Assembly (NCBI GenBank): GCA_033558025.1
Contig: JAUCEF010000005.1
Coordinates: 6,758,001-6,822,000, forward strand
DNA: 64,000 nt
Source: Phytophthora sp. 'mugwort'
Taxonomy: Eukaryota; Oomycota; Peronosporomycetes; Peronosporales; Peronosporaceae
Direction: 5' to 3'
Shown here piece after piece: positions 11,463 through 21,890 of this stretch. A model generated the notes under the pieces. It ran no database searches, had not been told where the DNA came from, and was given only the letters and a program-made list of their open reading frames with translations. The stretch's first letter is position 1, and each line of letters starts with the position of its first letter. Both the position numbers and the translations under genes were made by a program.

Positions 11463-12671
11463 ATGCCAACCGAGCCCAAGCATGGACTCGCAGCTCGCAC
11501 GTGGGTGCTTAACGCGCACAAGGCGGGTCGGGACTGGGTGCTTGTTGCTGACTGCAACGGCATACCGCCAAACACAGCACGCAACATGAAGCGCGGCGCT
11601 GCTGATTTGAAACAGAGAGGCGAAGCATGTGCGACGTACACGGAATGCACACCGGAGCTGGAGGAAGCTCTCGTTGAGTACCTCGAGGACATTTGCCAGT
11701 ACACGCTGGCACAAATGCAGGAATGCTAATGTATGACTTCGGCGTCCGCATTAGCCTGTCTCTAATTAGCAAAACGTTGTGCGATAAATTTTATACTGTG
11801 AAGCAGGTAATGGTTCCTGCATGAGGCTCTTACGGACAAGATACTAACTGTTATTGCTTCTCTGTTGTGTAGGTTCGTATGGAGCCCGAAACCTGTAACA
11901 ACGAGACCAACATCGAGAAGAGGAGGGTCTTTGGTGAAACACTGTTGAAGCACGAGCGTGATGGATCTTTCATCGTTTATTATGACGAAACTAATTACAA
12001 CCTCTACTGTAAGCGCGCCCAAGGTCGTGCTCTTCTAGGCGAGCGCGCGGTTGTAAAACTTCCGCTATCTAAGGGCGACAACCTGCAGCTGCAATGCGCC
12101 GTCTTCCCCGAAGTTGGCTTGGTGCACTACGCCAAGCGCCGTGGCAGCATCAAGATGGAAGTCAACGCCGAGTTCGTAGACGAGGTTTACGAAGCAGTGA
12201 AGTGTCACGAAGTGAATCAACGCGACTTCGCGGGAAAAACCGTTGTTATCGTCTTGGATAACGCGCCGGCGCATTCCCAGATGGAAGATCTGGTCAAAGA
12301 CAGAGCGGACCTGGAGCTGTCACGGCTGGCACCGTACTCGCCAATGTGTAACCCGATGGAGGGTACGTTCTCCCGTGAGTTTGTACGCTGTGGATGCTCA
12401 CTAACCTAAGTCTACGTCTTTGTTTGGTCTCCGCAAAGGTTGCTTCAGTGTATTGAAGGCTCGCATCAAATCGTACCTCGCCCTGAGCCACCACGAGATG
12501 ATCAACTTGCCGCACGGCGAGAAGACAGAGCACAGGACGCAGCTGTTCGAGAAAGCGGCTGAGCACCGCATGCCCTGCATGGACGTGCGCTTAGTGAACA
12601 AGATGGCTCGCCACTGTGCTCTATCTTTTGCAGCGGCAATTCGTGGTGAGCCCATGGAGTACGGCACGTAG
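11463..12671 (+). pseudogene. Tc1/mariner transposase (DDE_3), one frameshift
   Basis: Exon 1 (11463-11806) has the N-terminal DNA-binding part. After QMQEC the frame is lost at about 11726-11731 and continues one frame over with YDFGVRISLSLISKTL. Intron 1 is 11807-11872 (66 nt, branch-like ACTAAC before the acceptor). Exon 2 (11873-12362) carries the first Asp in VYYDETNYN and the second in VVIVLDNAPAH. Intron 2 (12363-12438) starts one base after the catalytic Glu codon of NPMEG. Exon 3 (12439-12671) gives CFSVLKARIKSYLALSH and the C-terminus. About 33 residues separate the second Asp from the Glu, as expected for this superfamily. Active if the single frame break were a sequencing error; otherwise dead. 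Confidence 0.85.
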
Positions 12672-12765
12672 CCAGCTAACTTTGAAGTAAATCCGCGTTG
12701 GTTTGCAATCATTTTAGATTTTTTCAATTTAAAAAAAATGAAAAATCTAATTATGGACTTGCAGC

Positions 12766-12804
12766 TTTGCTTTACACTACTGCGAGCTTGGATTGGCAAA
12801 GGTG
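12766..12804 (-). repeat. Right terminal inverted repeat of the Tc1/mariner element
   Basis: On the minus strand it begins CACCTTTGCCAATCC. TA follows on the plus strand at 12805-12806. Pairs with 11299-11337. Confidence 0.88.
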
Positions 12805-13149
12805 TAGAATAGGGTAATTAGGAATAACGGATAAATACATACGTAGTGAGTCTCTACAGTGTTAAATAGTTTTAATGCCAGGGCACGTGCACGTTTGCAC
12901 GGGAGGTCCTCGGCCCACGCCATCAGTTATTTGTTATCGCGTAATATCGCGTAAGATGTTAGGGATCGTGACTTGTGACCGAGACTTGAGCAGAATGAAC
13001 TCGCATTTGGTTTTCTCTGCTAATTAACGCTGGGAGATACACGAGTTCGTGTTATGTTATTCGCAAAATTTTCGCTTCGTTAGGTTGCCCCAGTTGGTTT
13101 GGGGCTACTCGTACTAATAATAATGAAATGGAACGAACAAGATGTTGTT

Positions 13150-14160
13150 ACTGCAGCTATCAACCCAGATACAATAGGATTGACCTTATCGTAACCTTTG
13201 TCGAAGTCCGTGCGATAGCGAGATACGATTTCCTGTAATGACTTGCTCAACTGCTCTTCCTTCCACTTTCGGTCGCATCTAATATCCATGCCGCACAGCA
13301 CCATATACTTATCTCCCCCTCCTTCCGCAGCCGCAGAATTAATTCTTGCTGGGGTTCGCCAGAAGAGCCCGATGACTTAGCTCCCTGCATCCACCCACCG
13401 CGCCTGATAGCTTGCATGTTTCTCTTCTCGCAAATATTCATTCGCCAGTGTATTTTAATCCGCTGTTATCAACGGGCTGCACACAATCATGAGGAAAAAG
13501 TGGTCGCGAGTCCGTGGCTGTCTGGCAAACGACTGCACCTCCTTCCCCGAGTGACCGCTGGCATTGTCCATCCAAAGGTGAGTCTCTTTAGCCAGACCCC
13601 CAACGGCGACCTTCTGCAAACACTCCAGCGTCAACTTATTGTTAATGAACGCGCTTGGCGACGAACAATAGGCAGCGTCTTCAACGTTATCAGGGAGACC
13701 TTGAATAAAATAACTCGACTTCTTATTTTTGTAGATTAGCATAGGGCAAATGAGCTTTGCATTCGAGCCGCCTCGAAGCATCACGCACATCGCAATACCT
13801 TTTCGACCAAATCAAATATTAACTCATTTCAAATCAAATATTAACTCATTTGATTTGGTCGAGAAGGTATTGCGATGTGCATGATGCTTCGAGGCGGCTG
13901 TCAGCATATTAGTATTAGTACGGGAGTACGATAGCACATTGCATGCCTGACTCAATACTGCGGTACTTAACTTGTCCGCCCATCGAAAATCTAACGTTTC
14001 TCCATCGTCGAGGTCGATTGCAAAATGACTCTCGTCCATATTAAATTGATGAGCGAGGTCCAGCACTCCGTCGGTGAATGACCGCTTCAGGGTGCCTGGA
14101 TGATGAGCCACAGACTGCTCAATCTGGGCCATTGTTGCCTCGCTGACTTGTTTCTTGTCC
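13150..14160 (-). pseudogene. pogo-type transposase relic A (DDE_1)
   Basis: Read on the minus strand, 14132-13824 gives FNMDESHFAIDLDDGETLDF, the first catalytic region. Then the frame jumps, and 13790-13455 gives KSSYFIQGLPDNVEDAAYCS and THLWMDNASGH, the second catalytic Asp region of DDE_1 transposases. 13304-13190 gives the C-terminal VLCGMDIRCDRKWKEEQL. Several stops and frame changes break it. The central break coincides with a 130-bp palindrome at 13767-13898. No intact terminal repeats were found. Confidence 0.65.
13767..13898. repeat. Large inverted repeat (about 50-bp arms) inside pogo relic A
   Basis: The arm 13767-13817 (GCCGCCTCGAAGCATCACGC...) is the near-perfect reverse complement of 13848-13898 (...ATGATGCTTCGAGGCGGC), with two mismatches by eye. 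The 30-base spacer itself repeats ATTAACTCATTT. The DNA could fold into a long hairpin. Confidence 0.9.
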
Positions 14161-14931
14161 TCTAGCGTTCAATTTAGAATTTTAAGTCGTCCGTGAAGTC
14201 TTGGATGCGCCGTGAAGTGACTAAAAGAGCTAAATTCCTTACCACTAAACCTGTAGGTTTAAAAACAGTGAATGAGGGCTGTCCTCGATCATCGTTGTAC
14301 CGACAACGACACAAAAAGCCAAGGGGATGAATAATTCCCAATACTACCAAGCTGTGACATAATGTTTTGACCATTACTAACAGAGGGTCTGGTTGGTTAA
14401 AATGAATTCAAGTAGAAAAGAAAAAGTGACTTTCAATTCTGTGATCAGACGATTGTCGACTAGTACCGAGGAATAGCTGCCTTGAAGCTACTAATTACGT
14501 CCTCAACAGGAAAGTTTTTTCAAGCAGCAATTGTGGCCTTTATGGCCCGGAGCCGTTCCCTAGAGGCCTTTCTTGGAAACGTACTTGCCTCGGATTCGAG
14601 CTTTTAGTGACCCTTACATCGAGTGGCTGGCAAAACGAGGTGCTCTTGTGGGGGGGGGGGCAAAAGGACCACAGTGCTCATGCCTCCTCGGCCACCACGC
14701 GCACTCCTTCCTCTGATACATGACAATTAAAAAAATTCAGCAGGGAGAAGGACGGGTGAGTCAATTTCATATTTTAGGATACTTTCTACGTAGAAAGCCC
14801 AACCTGCGGAGTCTATCCAACCTAACTCCTGCACAGTGGAGCAATAACCTTTCGGAAGTTTGTCAACTCGTGTAAGTCGATTAACACCCCTAGTTTGCCT
14901 CGCAGAATGAACAAAATGGGTAGTTTCTTAC

Positions 14932-15796
14932 TTAATAACGTGAGTTAATGAATAAGACAACAGCAGAAGCATCCAAAAACGTACCATCAGCTCGAAATAT
15001 TAGGACGGTTGTCATGCGGTCGCAGTGTTTGTTAAGATCTTGAACTTTCGTCGAACCCTTACGCCCCTTGGTGCCGCATATCTTGGCTGGTGCCATATCG
15101 AACTGGATGTCGGTTACATCGACGTTATAGGTCTCGTTGGGGATGTACGAACCGTAGGTGCACCAGAAGTCCAACGCAAACTCCGTTTTGATCCGGTGGA
15201 GGTCGATGCTAGGCGGCTTTGTCTGTTAGGGCTTTTGAGTTGAAAACCCGAAATTTAGTTCAATACAATATAGACTATATACACAGTATTCAGTACATTA
15301 GCCACAAAATTATTGAAATAAGAAATATTACCTGTCTGCCATTAACTGAAGCAGGCGCTCGATTGAGCGGCGGGTGCAGTCTTCGGACTTCTTCGTTGCA
15401 AGGTAGTTCTCAAACTACTTCTCGTAATTATCTTGAATGAATGCTATCATAATTGAAGTAGTAAGCCACTGAACCAGTTCATACAACAGTAGTTAGATAC
15501 TAATAACCCCAAAATACTCGAAACTTTAACTTACTGCTTCGTCGCGGCGTGTCCTTCATGAAGGTGACGACGGCAGGTGTGAAAGGTAAGCTTTCTTTCC
15601 GCCCCTATCCTTTCATGGGTTTGGCCAACTTGTTTCCATTGTACACTCGCAGATTGGCTCGCGCCTGCCACCAGCCATGCACGGTACCGTGCGGGTACCC
15701 GAGCTGCTCGGCGGTGGCAGGTGGTCCGATGAGCTCAATGAACTTCAAGGCTGCCAGCTTGACCTCGACACAGCAGCCCCGCTGCTTTCTCCCCAT
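14932..15796 (-). pseudogene. pogo-type transposase relic B
   Basis: 15796-15605 encodes the N-terminus MGRKQRGCCVEVKLAALKFI and LGYPHGTVHGWWQ, a helix-turn-helix DNA-binding start. An in-frame TAG at 15605-15607 follows, after which the same frame goes on with GRKESLPFTPAVVTFMKDTP. A later piece (about 15440-15345) reads FENYLATKKSEDCTRRSIER after another stop. 15174-14998 gives WCTYGSYIPNETYNVDVTDI and KGRKGSTKVQDLNKHCDRMT, the start of the DDE region. The remainder to about 14170 holds only scraps. A dead copy, of a different subfamily from relic A. Confidence 0.6.
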
Positions 15797-16399
15797 TGCG
15801 ATCTTCTAAAGTGAGCGGAGGCAGACAGCGGGATCGCGTCATTCACCGCGTAATTGCTTCCTTTTAGCCAAATTTTAACAATAGCGATTGGTAAATAATT
15901 ATAATCTCCCTCATTTTTGATTGGTTAAAACGTTAGTACGGGGCCAGTCAATTTTCCGGGTGTATAGTGTTTGTGTTGCGCGTGTGTTTATTCGGAGTCG
16001 CTCGAATTGAGATTGAGTGGTGCTGGCAACGAATGATTAGTTTTGCCGCATCACTAAACTCGGTAGTACTACTTTTTAATCTCTTAAGTACGATGCACGA
16101 CTGAAGCAAATTAGCGTGTTCGGTGTGCTGGCAGTTCGACTTTCAGATATATGCTAGCACTAAAATGCATGGCTTGTTTTGAGGAGGGTGATACGGCGGA
16201 AAGAGGGGCACCTATACAAATGACAAGAAATTGAACTGCGACAAAATAATTTATAAACAGAGGTGACTATACAAAATCCAGTATTAGAGGAATGTTGATC
16301 GACTGCATGTTCGTGGATGCTGACAATTGAAAAGGAACCAGTTTCGAAAGGTGGGGCTCGGCCCCACCGTTAACGACCACAAGCGCGGACGAATGAAAG

Positions 16400-17060
16400 A
16401 CCTGCGCGAGGGTGGGCTTGACGATCGCCGAAGTGGCTGCGCGTGTCGGTCGCTAGTCGACCTGCCCGCATAACGACATGACAAAGGGCGACCACGAAAA
16501 CGACAATGAGGCCCGGAGACGACCGGTCCAGCTGAAGACCCACTACAAGTGTGCGTGTTCGGTGCGCAGTATCTTGCTATTGCTGTTCAGCGTCAACTGG
16601 TTGGTGTACGTGAAGATGGTAAAGGCGCCCGACCTCACTCTCGGCCACGACTCAGCTGGTCCAAGAACCTGGTGGCGGAGGTCGAGTTGTGGAAGCGGGT
16701 GCTATTCTCGAATGAAAATATTTAACCTCGACGGCCCCGACGGATACAGGCATTACTGGCAAGACCTGCGCAGGGCGCCTCGCTCATAAGTTACCCACCG
16801 GCATGGTGGTGTATCCGTGCTAGTTTGGGGCGCTTTTCATCGGCGGCTAAGTCACCATTTGTGATATTGGAAACAAAAGTCTGAGGATTACATCTTTTAC
16901 GGTGTCCAAATATCTGCTGCCATGTATGTTCGCAGCAATGACAAGGGATTTTTCCGCGAGATGGATGAAGTGACCTGCCCGTCGAGAACATATGGAGCGC
17001 GTGGCTGCCGCTGTGTACGCTAATGGCAAGCTGTACCGCTCAGTGGTTGACCTCACCTAG
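16400..17060 (+). pseudogene. Tc1/mariner transposase relic
   Basis: Starts with a decayed helix-turn-helix (LTIAEVAARVGR near 16420). At about 16710-16770 it reads MKIFNLDGPDGYRHYWQDLR, the block that follows the first catalytic Asp in Tc1 transposases. Then come VLVWGAFSSAAKSPFVILE in another frame (about 16815-16870) and PVENIWSAWL (about 16980-17000) near the third catalytic residue. At least three frame changes. The catalytic Asp of the usual SDE motif is not readable. Confidence 0.6.
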
Positions 17061-17144
17061 ATGCATAAGGTGGCCCCAGCCCGCACTTCGCCGCACGTTC
17101 TTTGACTTGATGGCCAACCGGTGCGATGAGGTGATTTACGTGTT

Positions 17145-17174
17145 TGTGTGTGTGTGTGTGTGGGGGGGGGGGGG
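17145..17174. repeat. (TG)n microsatellite followed by G13
   Basis: TGTGTGTG tract of about 17 bases immediately followed by 13 G. Simple sequence; no gene here. Confidence 0.9.
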
Positions 17175-17458
17175 TACTGAGTGAGAACACGTTACAAATC
17201 CACACAACACACGAGCAAATCCACAAGCGTAGTAACTCATCCACAACTGTCCTAACTATTCCACAGACCTGTGGACCTATCCACACGAAGGCACAACGAG
17301 AGCGCTTTCAGCCAATTAGGGACGGGCGAGTTTAAGGATTAGTTTTAACCAATCGATCCCTATATCAGTTAGACCCTTTGGAATAAGAACATACCCACCT
17401 TTATCAAATTTCCCGGGGTGGGCGCCAAAGGAGTCCTCGCCATTCAAACAGTAGCACG

Positions 17459-19302
17459 ATGGCATCTGGAAGCTACGGCTGGAAACCGATTTCGTCTTCG
17501 CTTAATGAGCTCGGTGTCAAAGAATTTCTTGACGGCTGTAGACGAAGATACACACCCGCACGCAATTTGGTAAAATGCCAAATTTGTGACCTGAACGTGA
17601 ACTTCCACCAAATGCGCTATCGAATTATAGGTTGCAAGCCTTCGAGCTGTGAAAAATACTGTTGTCAATCATGCAAGTGGAAATCAAAGTATTGACGTGC
17701 CAAGAAACCAAGAAAAGCGACATATACAGCTCTAAATCTCATAACACCGATGAGGCATCTTCGAAGAAATGGAAGCTTACACTGATCATGAAGCGACTGG
17801 CACGACAGCTCGTAGGACAACACGCGAAGCCGAATCGCATTCGCCACGATATTTAAGATCGGTTTGAACCCGAGCGCGCATCAGCCCCCTCACTTTCTCA
17901 AGTACAGAATTTTCTATCTCATCACAAGCGTACCAAGCTACAAGAGACCGATTTTATTGAGGACATGGAGAAATTAGCTGGCCGCAATAAATTTCACGCT
18001 GATTTGAACGATGGAGATCCGTTTTCTTTGGGTTTGAAGTGAGCGAAAATGGCGCCAGTTTTGGAGATGGATCAGATGCACACCCTCTTGTCGTTGGCGT
18101 TTCGACACCTTACATGCTGCAATTGCTTCGTCATGCTGCAGATTATGTTTTTCATATCGATGTGACGCACAAATTGAACCAGTCGGGTTATCCTACAACA
18201 GTTGTTGGACTGTCAGACGCATCTCGGAGCTTTTACCCGGTTGCATTCTTCGTGACTTCGCAAGTTACGGGGCCGGTAATGAGCATTGCATTGACCCATC
18301 TTTTTGAAACATACAAGAAACTCACTGGTGAACTGCCCGTGGTGCGCTACTGTATGGCTGATGCTGATAAGGCCCAGTTCAATGCTGTGAGGTTTGTTGC
18401 CGCATCCAAAATTCAGTATACCGCGGAGATGGTATACCTTATGTGCTTATTTCACATGGTAAAAAAATGTTGGACAGCATGCTTCAGGCTTGACTGGAAA
18501 TTCATATTCCTTGATTTTTCACCATCTCTACGAAATGCATTTTGAACGAGATGCCCAAGAATTTAAGCTGCTATCAGAAGAAGCGATCAAAAAGTGGAAA
18601 GTGGTCCCAGAGCTGCGTAAATTCGCTGATTATTTCAAGAAACAGTGGCTGGATTCACAGTTTTCTAATTGGCGGTGTTGCACGCCTCCAGGATATGTTA
18701 CTACGAACAACCCTGTTGAGACGTTCAACAGGACAATCAAGCAAGACTACACATTCCACTGGCTGGTTAAACTGGTTGGGTTGATGGATCGCCTACAACT
18801 GATGTGTCGTCTGTGGTCTCGCGATCAGCGTGCTAAATCATATATCTACACCTAATCGAGAAGTGCTGAACCGCGAGAAAAAAATATCTGAGAAGATAGC
18901 GCTTTGGGCAGTACAGATGCAACGCACTAGCGTCAACTTTCTACTTGGATGTGAAGCAAATGCCAACCTCCTCTATATTTGCCAGCGTCAAGGGGAAGAG
19001 GAGGACGTTCAAGAAAATTGGAGCTGGAGGAACTGTGCCCTATATTGAAGTAACGCCACAAAAAGCGTATGGCGTTGCATGACCAATCTATTCAGGGATG
19101 GGGGAGTGGATACCGAGTCAAACGCGTGCCCTTGTTGCTCGGGGTTCAAGTATGGAACCTGTGTCATGTGATGGCAACGTTGCGCCTCGCTGGTCGTCCG
19201 ATTCCAGGTCTGCCTATCCCAAAGAGGAGGTTTGTTAATAGACGCAGTCGAATTGGTCGTGGAAGACCAGGTACAGTGGGCCTTGCACTGTCGTTAGAGT
19301 AA
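17459..19302 (+). pseudogene. Mutator-like (MULE) transposase relic 1
   Basis: N-terminal Cys/His segment CQICDLNVNFHQMRY (17571-17616) resembles the zinc-binding start of oomycete MULEs. The frame breaks at about 17690 and resumes. From 18039 the catalytic region reads VFHIDVTHKLNQSGYPTTVV (first Asp), MADADKAQFNAV (second Asp) and LMCLFHMVKK. After another frame change at about 18500 comes VTTNNPVETFNRTIKQDYT with the catalytic Glu. The C-terminal part to 19302 is broken by more stops. Introns might explain one of the changes, but at least two are real lesions. Confidence 0.75.
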
Positions 19303-20580
19303 GAAAATTAACACCTTCCTTCGTGTGTAACTTGGTTTAGTTGAATTCAAATGTTTCTCTTTCATCCCTCAACTTTTCATGAACAGATTTTATTATTCCG
19401 AATGTGTATGCGCTCACACGACGTGCAATGACCTGACCCTATAGAACAAATGTATGTTTGACAGTTGATCTCGTTCTTTGTACATTCATATGCACGACAA
19501 CAATAATCTAGCTATTTAATCAACCTAAGATTTGCACCCTCTAATTTCCACGAGCACTTCTGTATACAATTAAGTATTCGATTATTGGTTTAACAAAGTG
19601 TAGATTGAAGTAATAGAACAGGTATATCTGGAAACTCGTATGTTTAGCTATGTCTATACAGTAGCATTCAGGATTATGCAACATAGTAACAAGGTTTTAA
19701 AACAATTCTGATTTTGCACCCCATCTGGTCAATACGACTAGACACGAGTTTTGTAGTTATCCCACTTGCGTGCCTCCGCTTGAACCGATAATATAAGGCA
19801 GATATATATGAGATAGCGGTTGTAGAATTTTAAGTTACCAAATTTCTCGCCTTCAGGAGTAAGTATTTTGCTCTCCATGGTAGGGAACAGTGTCTTCGAT
19901 GCAAACCCGGGTTGGATTCGGTATATTACTCGTTGTGAAATTTCATGAATAGAACGATTGCGGTCTTAGAATCTTCTAACGAGTCGCTACAGATTTCAGT
20001 GGAGAATCACACTACCCGAACTGTTATTGTTAATATTGCCTAATACACCGCGATGATAACTATAATTGACACTGATGTTGAATGTTGTCTATAAACCAGA
20101 CGTAATAGCATGTAAACAGCTTGATACACCGGATCATGTTGTCCATATACTTCTGCTAGATGCGAGGGTGCAAAAAGCAATTGCGAATCTGGTTGTATTA
20201 CGTTTGTGAGTCAAAACTTACCCAACATGAGGTCGATCACATGAACCAACTTATACAGAATTACAAGCAAATGATGTCATAAACACCACAGCCGCAGTTG
20301 TGGCATCGGTTGCCGTCGAGTGTCTGGGGTGCAATCAGTACGTCTTTCAGAATCCATTCGTTTTCCCAATGTGACACATATTATGAATGTATTATGATAT
20401 ACGATCGATAGCTCGTGTACATGTGAGTACGCTGGTGGAGGAGGTTGAGCTTCACACCTACATTAGCAGCCCAGGGGTCAAACCAAAATGTACTGAGATG
20501 CAAATTGAGCATACGATATCTTCACTTCAAGTTGAAGATACAAAATGATAAAGTTTATAAATTCCATTGCAAAAGAGATT
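19303..20580. other. AT-rich non-coding stretch
   Basis: 1.3 kb without an ORF of note on either strand and without repeats that I can pair inside the window. Probably old transposon residue downstream of the MULE. Confidence 0.5.
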
Positions 20581-21548
20581 TTATTTCTTTTTAGATTGTC
20601 TGGCGCGAACTAGCTTCTCTGTCAGTTTCCTTTTCTTGTCCAATCTCGTCAGTGAACTACCACTTCGGGATCTAGAGATGCCATCCATCTTCAGCTTCTC
20701 CAAAAACAGCTTCTTCTCCTCTTCGTACTGATCATCATCCTATTCACGACCATTCATATACGTGTACGCTGACATCACTCTCATCCACGCCTGCTTGGAA
20801 CCCTTCGTAACGCCGATCGCAGCCGAGTTGATGTAGCGATAGGTGCTAAGAGTGTCTCGGCTCGAATAATCACGTTACCTCCCACCATGCCCCACTTGTC
20901 CTTGGTCTTCGTTCCCGCTGTATAGCCGAGTCGAACAGCGTGATAAACTAGATTGTTAACATAAACAACGTCGCCAGGCATCTTCACGATCACACTGCTG
21001 TTGGAGTCCTCCAGCATCCTATTCACCGTATGATGCTCGTTCCGAATTCGAATGCTGCGCGCGGCCTTAATATCCCGAAAAAAACCAAATTTTGAACGTT
21101 TGGGTCCTGCACGGCGGAATAAATGCGATGCTCCGACCGTGATCGACGTGCATCGGGGTTTCCCGGCTGCCAACTTGACCCCACATCTCGAACGGGTACA
21201 CGCAACCGTCACTTCTCTCAAAACTAAATTTGGACGTGTATGATCTCAAATGTAAACTGCTTTGGTCAAAACAGGCCACTCCATCGCCAATACTCTCTTC
21301 TGCTAAATCCTTGTGGCTCATCATGCTCTCGCCTTTGGAAAGTCTACACTCCTTGCGAATGTGCTGCGAAGTGGTAGGTAACGCATCAAAGTCTTGTAGG
21401 ACGCTACGTCGTTGCGCGCTCCACGAAATACCAGCACTGCAGCTTCACTGTCAATGGCAGACGCTATAGGCCTTCTCAGTTTCCTCACAACTTGGTTTAC
21501 GGAAAGGTCAATGCCACAAAGGTCACCCGCTTCAACCAGTTGTACCAC
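20581..21548 (-). pseudogene. JmjC/cupin-fold protein pseudogene
   Basis: Minus-strand pieces in three frames line up into one protein. 21548-21324 gives a leading part (VNQVVRKLRRPIASAIDSEA). 21324-21067 gives EMWGQVGSRETPMHVDHGRS, with an HxD pair as in the Fe(II)-binding JmjC core. 21115-20870 gives PGDVVYVNNLVYHAVRLGY, with the distal His on the last strands of the barrel, then TKTKDKWGMVGGN. The tail 20750-20581 is charged (EEEKKLFLEKLKMDG ... RARQSKKK) and ends in a stop after a further in-frame TAG. Three frame changes and one nonsense codon: not functional. The JmjC assignment rests on fold motifs only and could be another 2-oxoglutarate-dioxygenase-like cupin. Confidence 0.5.
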
Positions 21549-21599
21549 TGTAAAAACAATTGATCCATCGTTACTGCTAAACTTTCTCTACGCTCTGTA

Positions 21600-21890
21600 C
21601 ACAAGGAGCGCGGAAGCGGCAGGAGCAGTACGCGTCTACAGTACGCGGGTACTGTACGCTGCAGCAACGGCAAGCAGCAGTACGAGTCTACAGTACGCTG
21701 GGGTACGCGGCGACGCCGGCAGCAGCAACACACTGCACGCGGACGCAGCAGCTGTACGCGGCACACGGCACGGGAGCGGAGCTTTGGTGTTCGGGTACGC
21801 GCGGCGGCGACGGGTACACAGCGGCGACGGGGTGTGCAGGCAAGCGGCGGCTGCGGCAGCGGCGGCGATGTGTGTGTGTGTGTGTGGGCC
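21600..21890. repeat. GC-rich degenerate repeat tract with CAGTACGC units
   Basis: Two copies of a unit built from CAGTACGCGTCTACAGTACGC (21622-; 21673-) plus many GCAGCAG and GTACGC pieces, followed by a (TG)8 tract at about 21868-21884. The tract contains short inverted repeats (CAGTACGCGGGTACTG). All ORFs through it are compositional. Confidence 0.6.

Larger units (their letters stand above)
11299..12804 (+). mobile_element. Tc1/mariner-type DNA transposon with both TIRs and TA target
   Basis: The ends are 39-bp inverted repeats (11299-11337 and 12766-12804) starting CACCTTTG and differing at three positions. Each is bordered by TA (11297-11298 and 12805-12806), the target duplicated by this superfamily. 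The 1.5-kb interior encodes one transposase on the plus strand with two introns. Apart from one frame break the element is complete, and is the best preserved DNA transposon of the left half. Confidence 0.88.
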
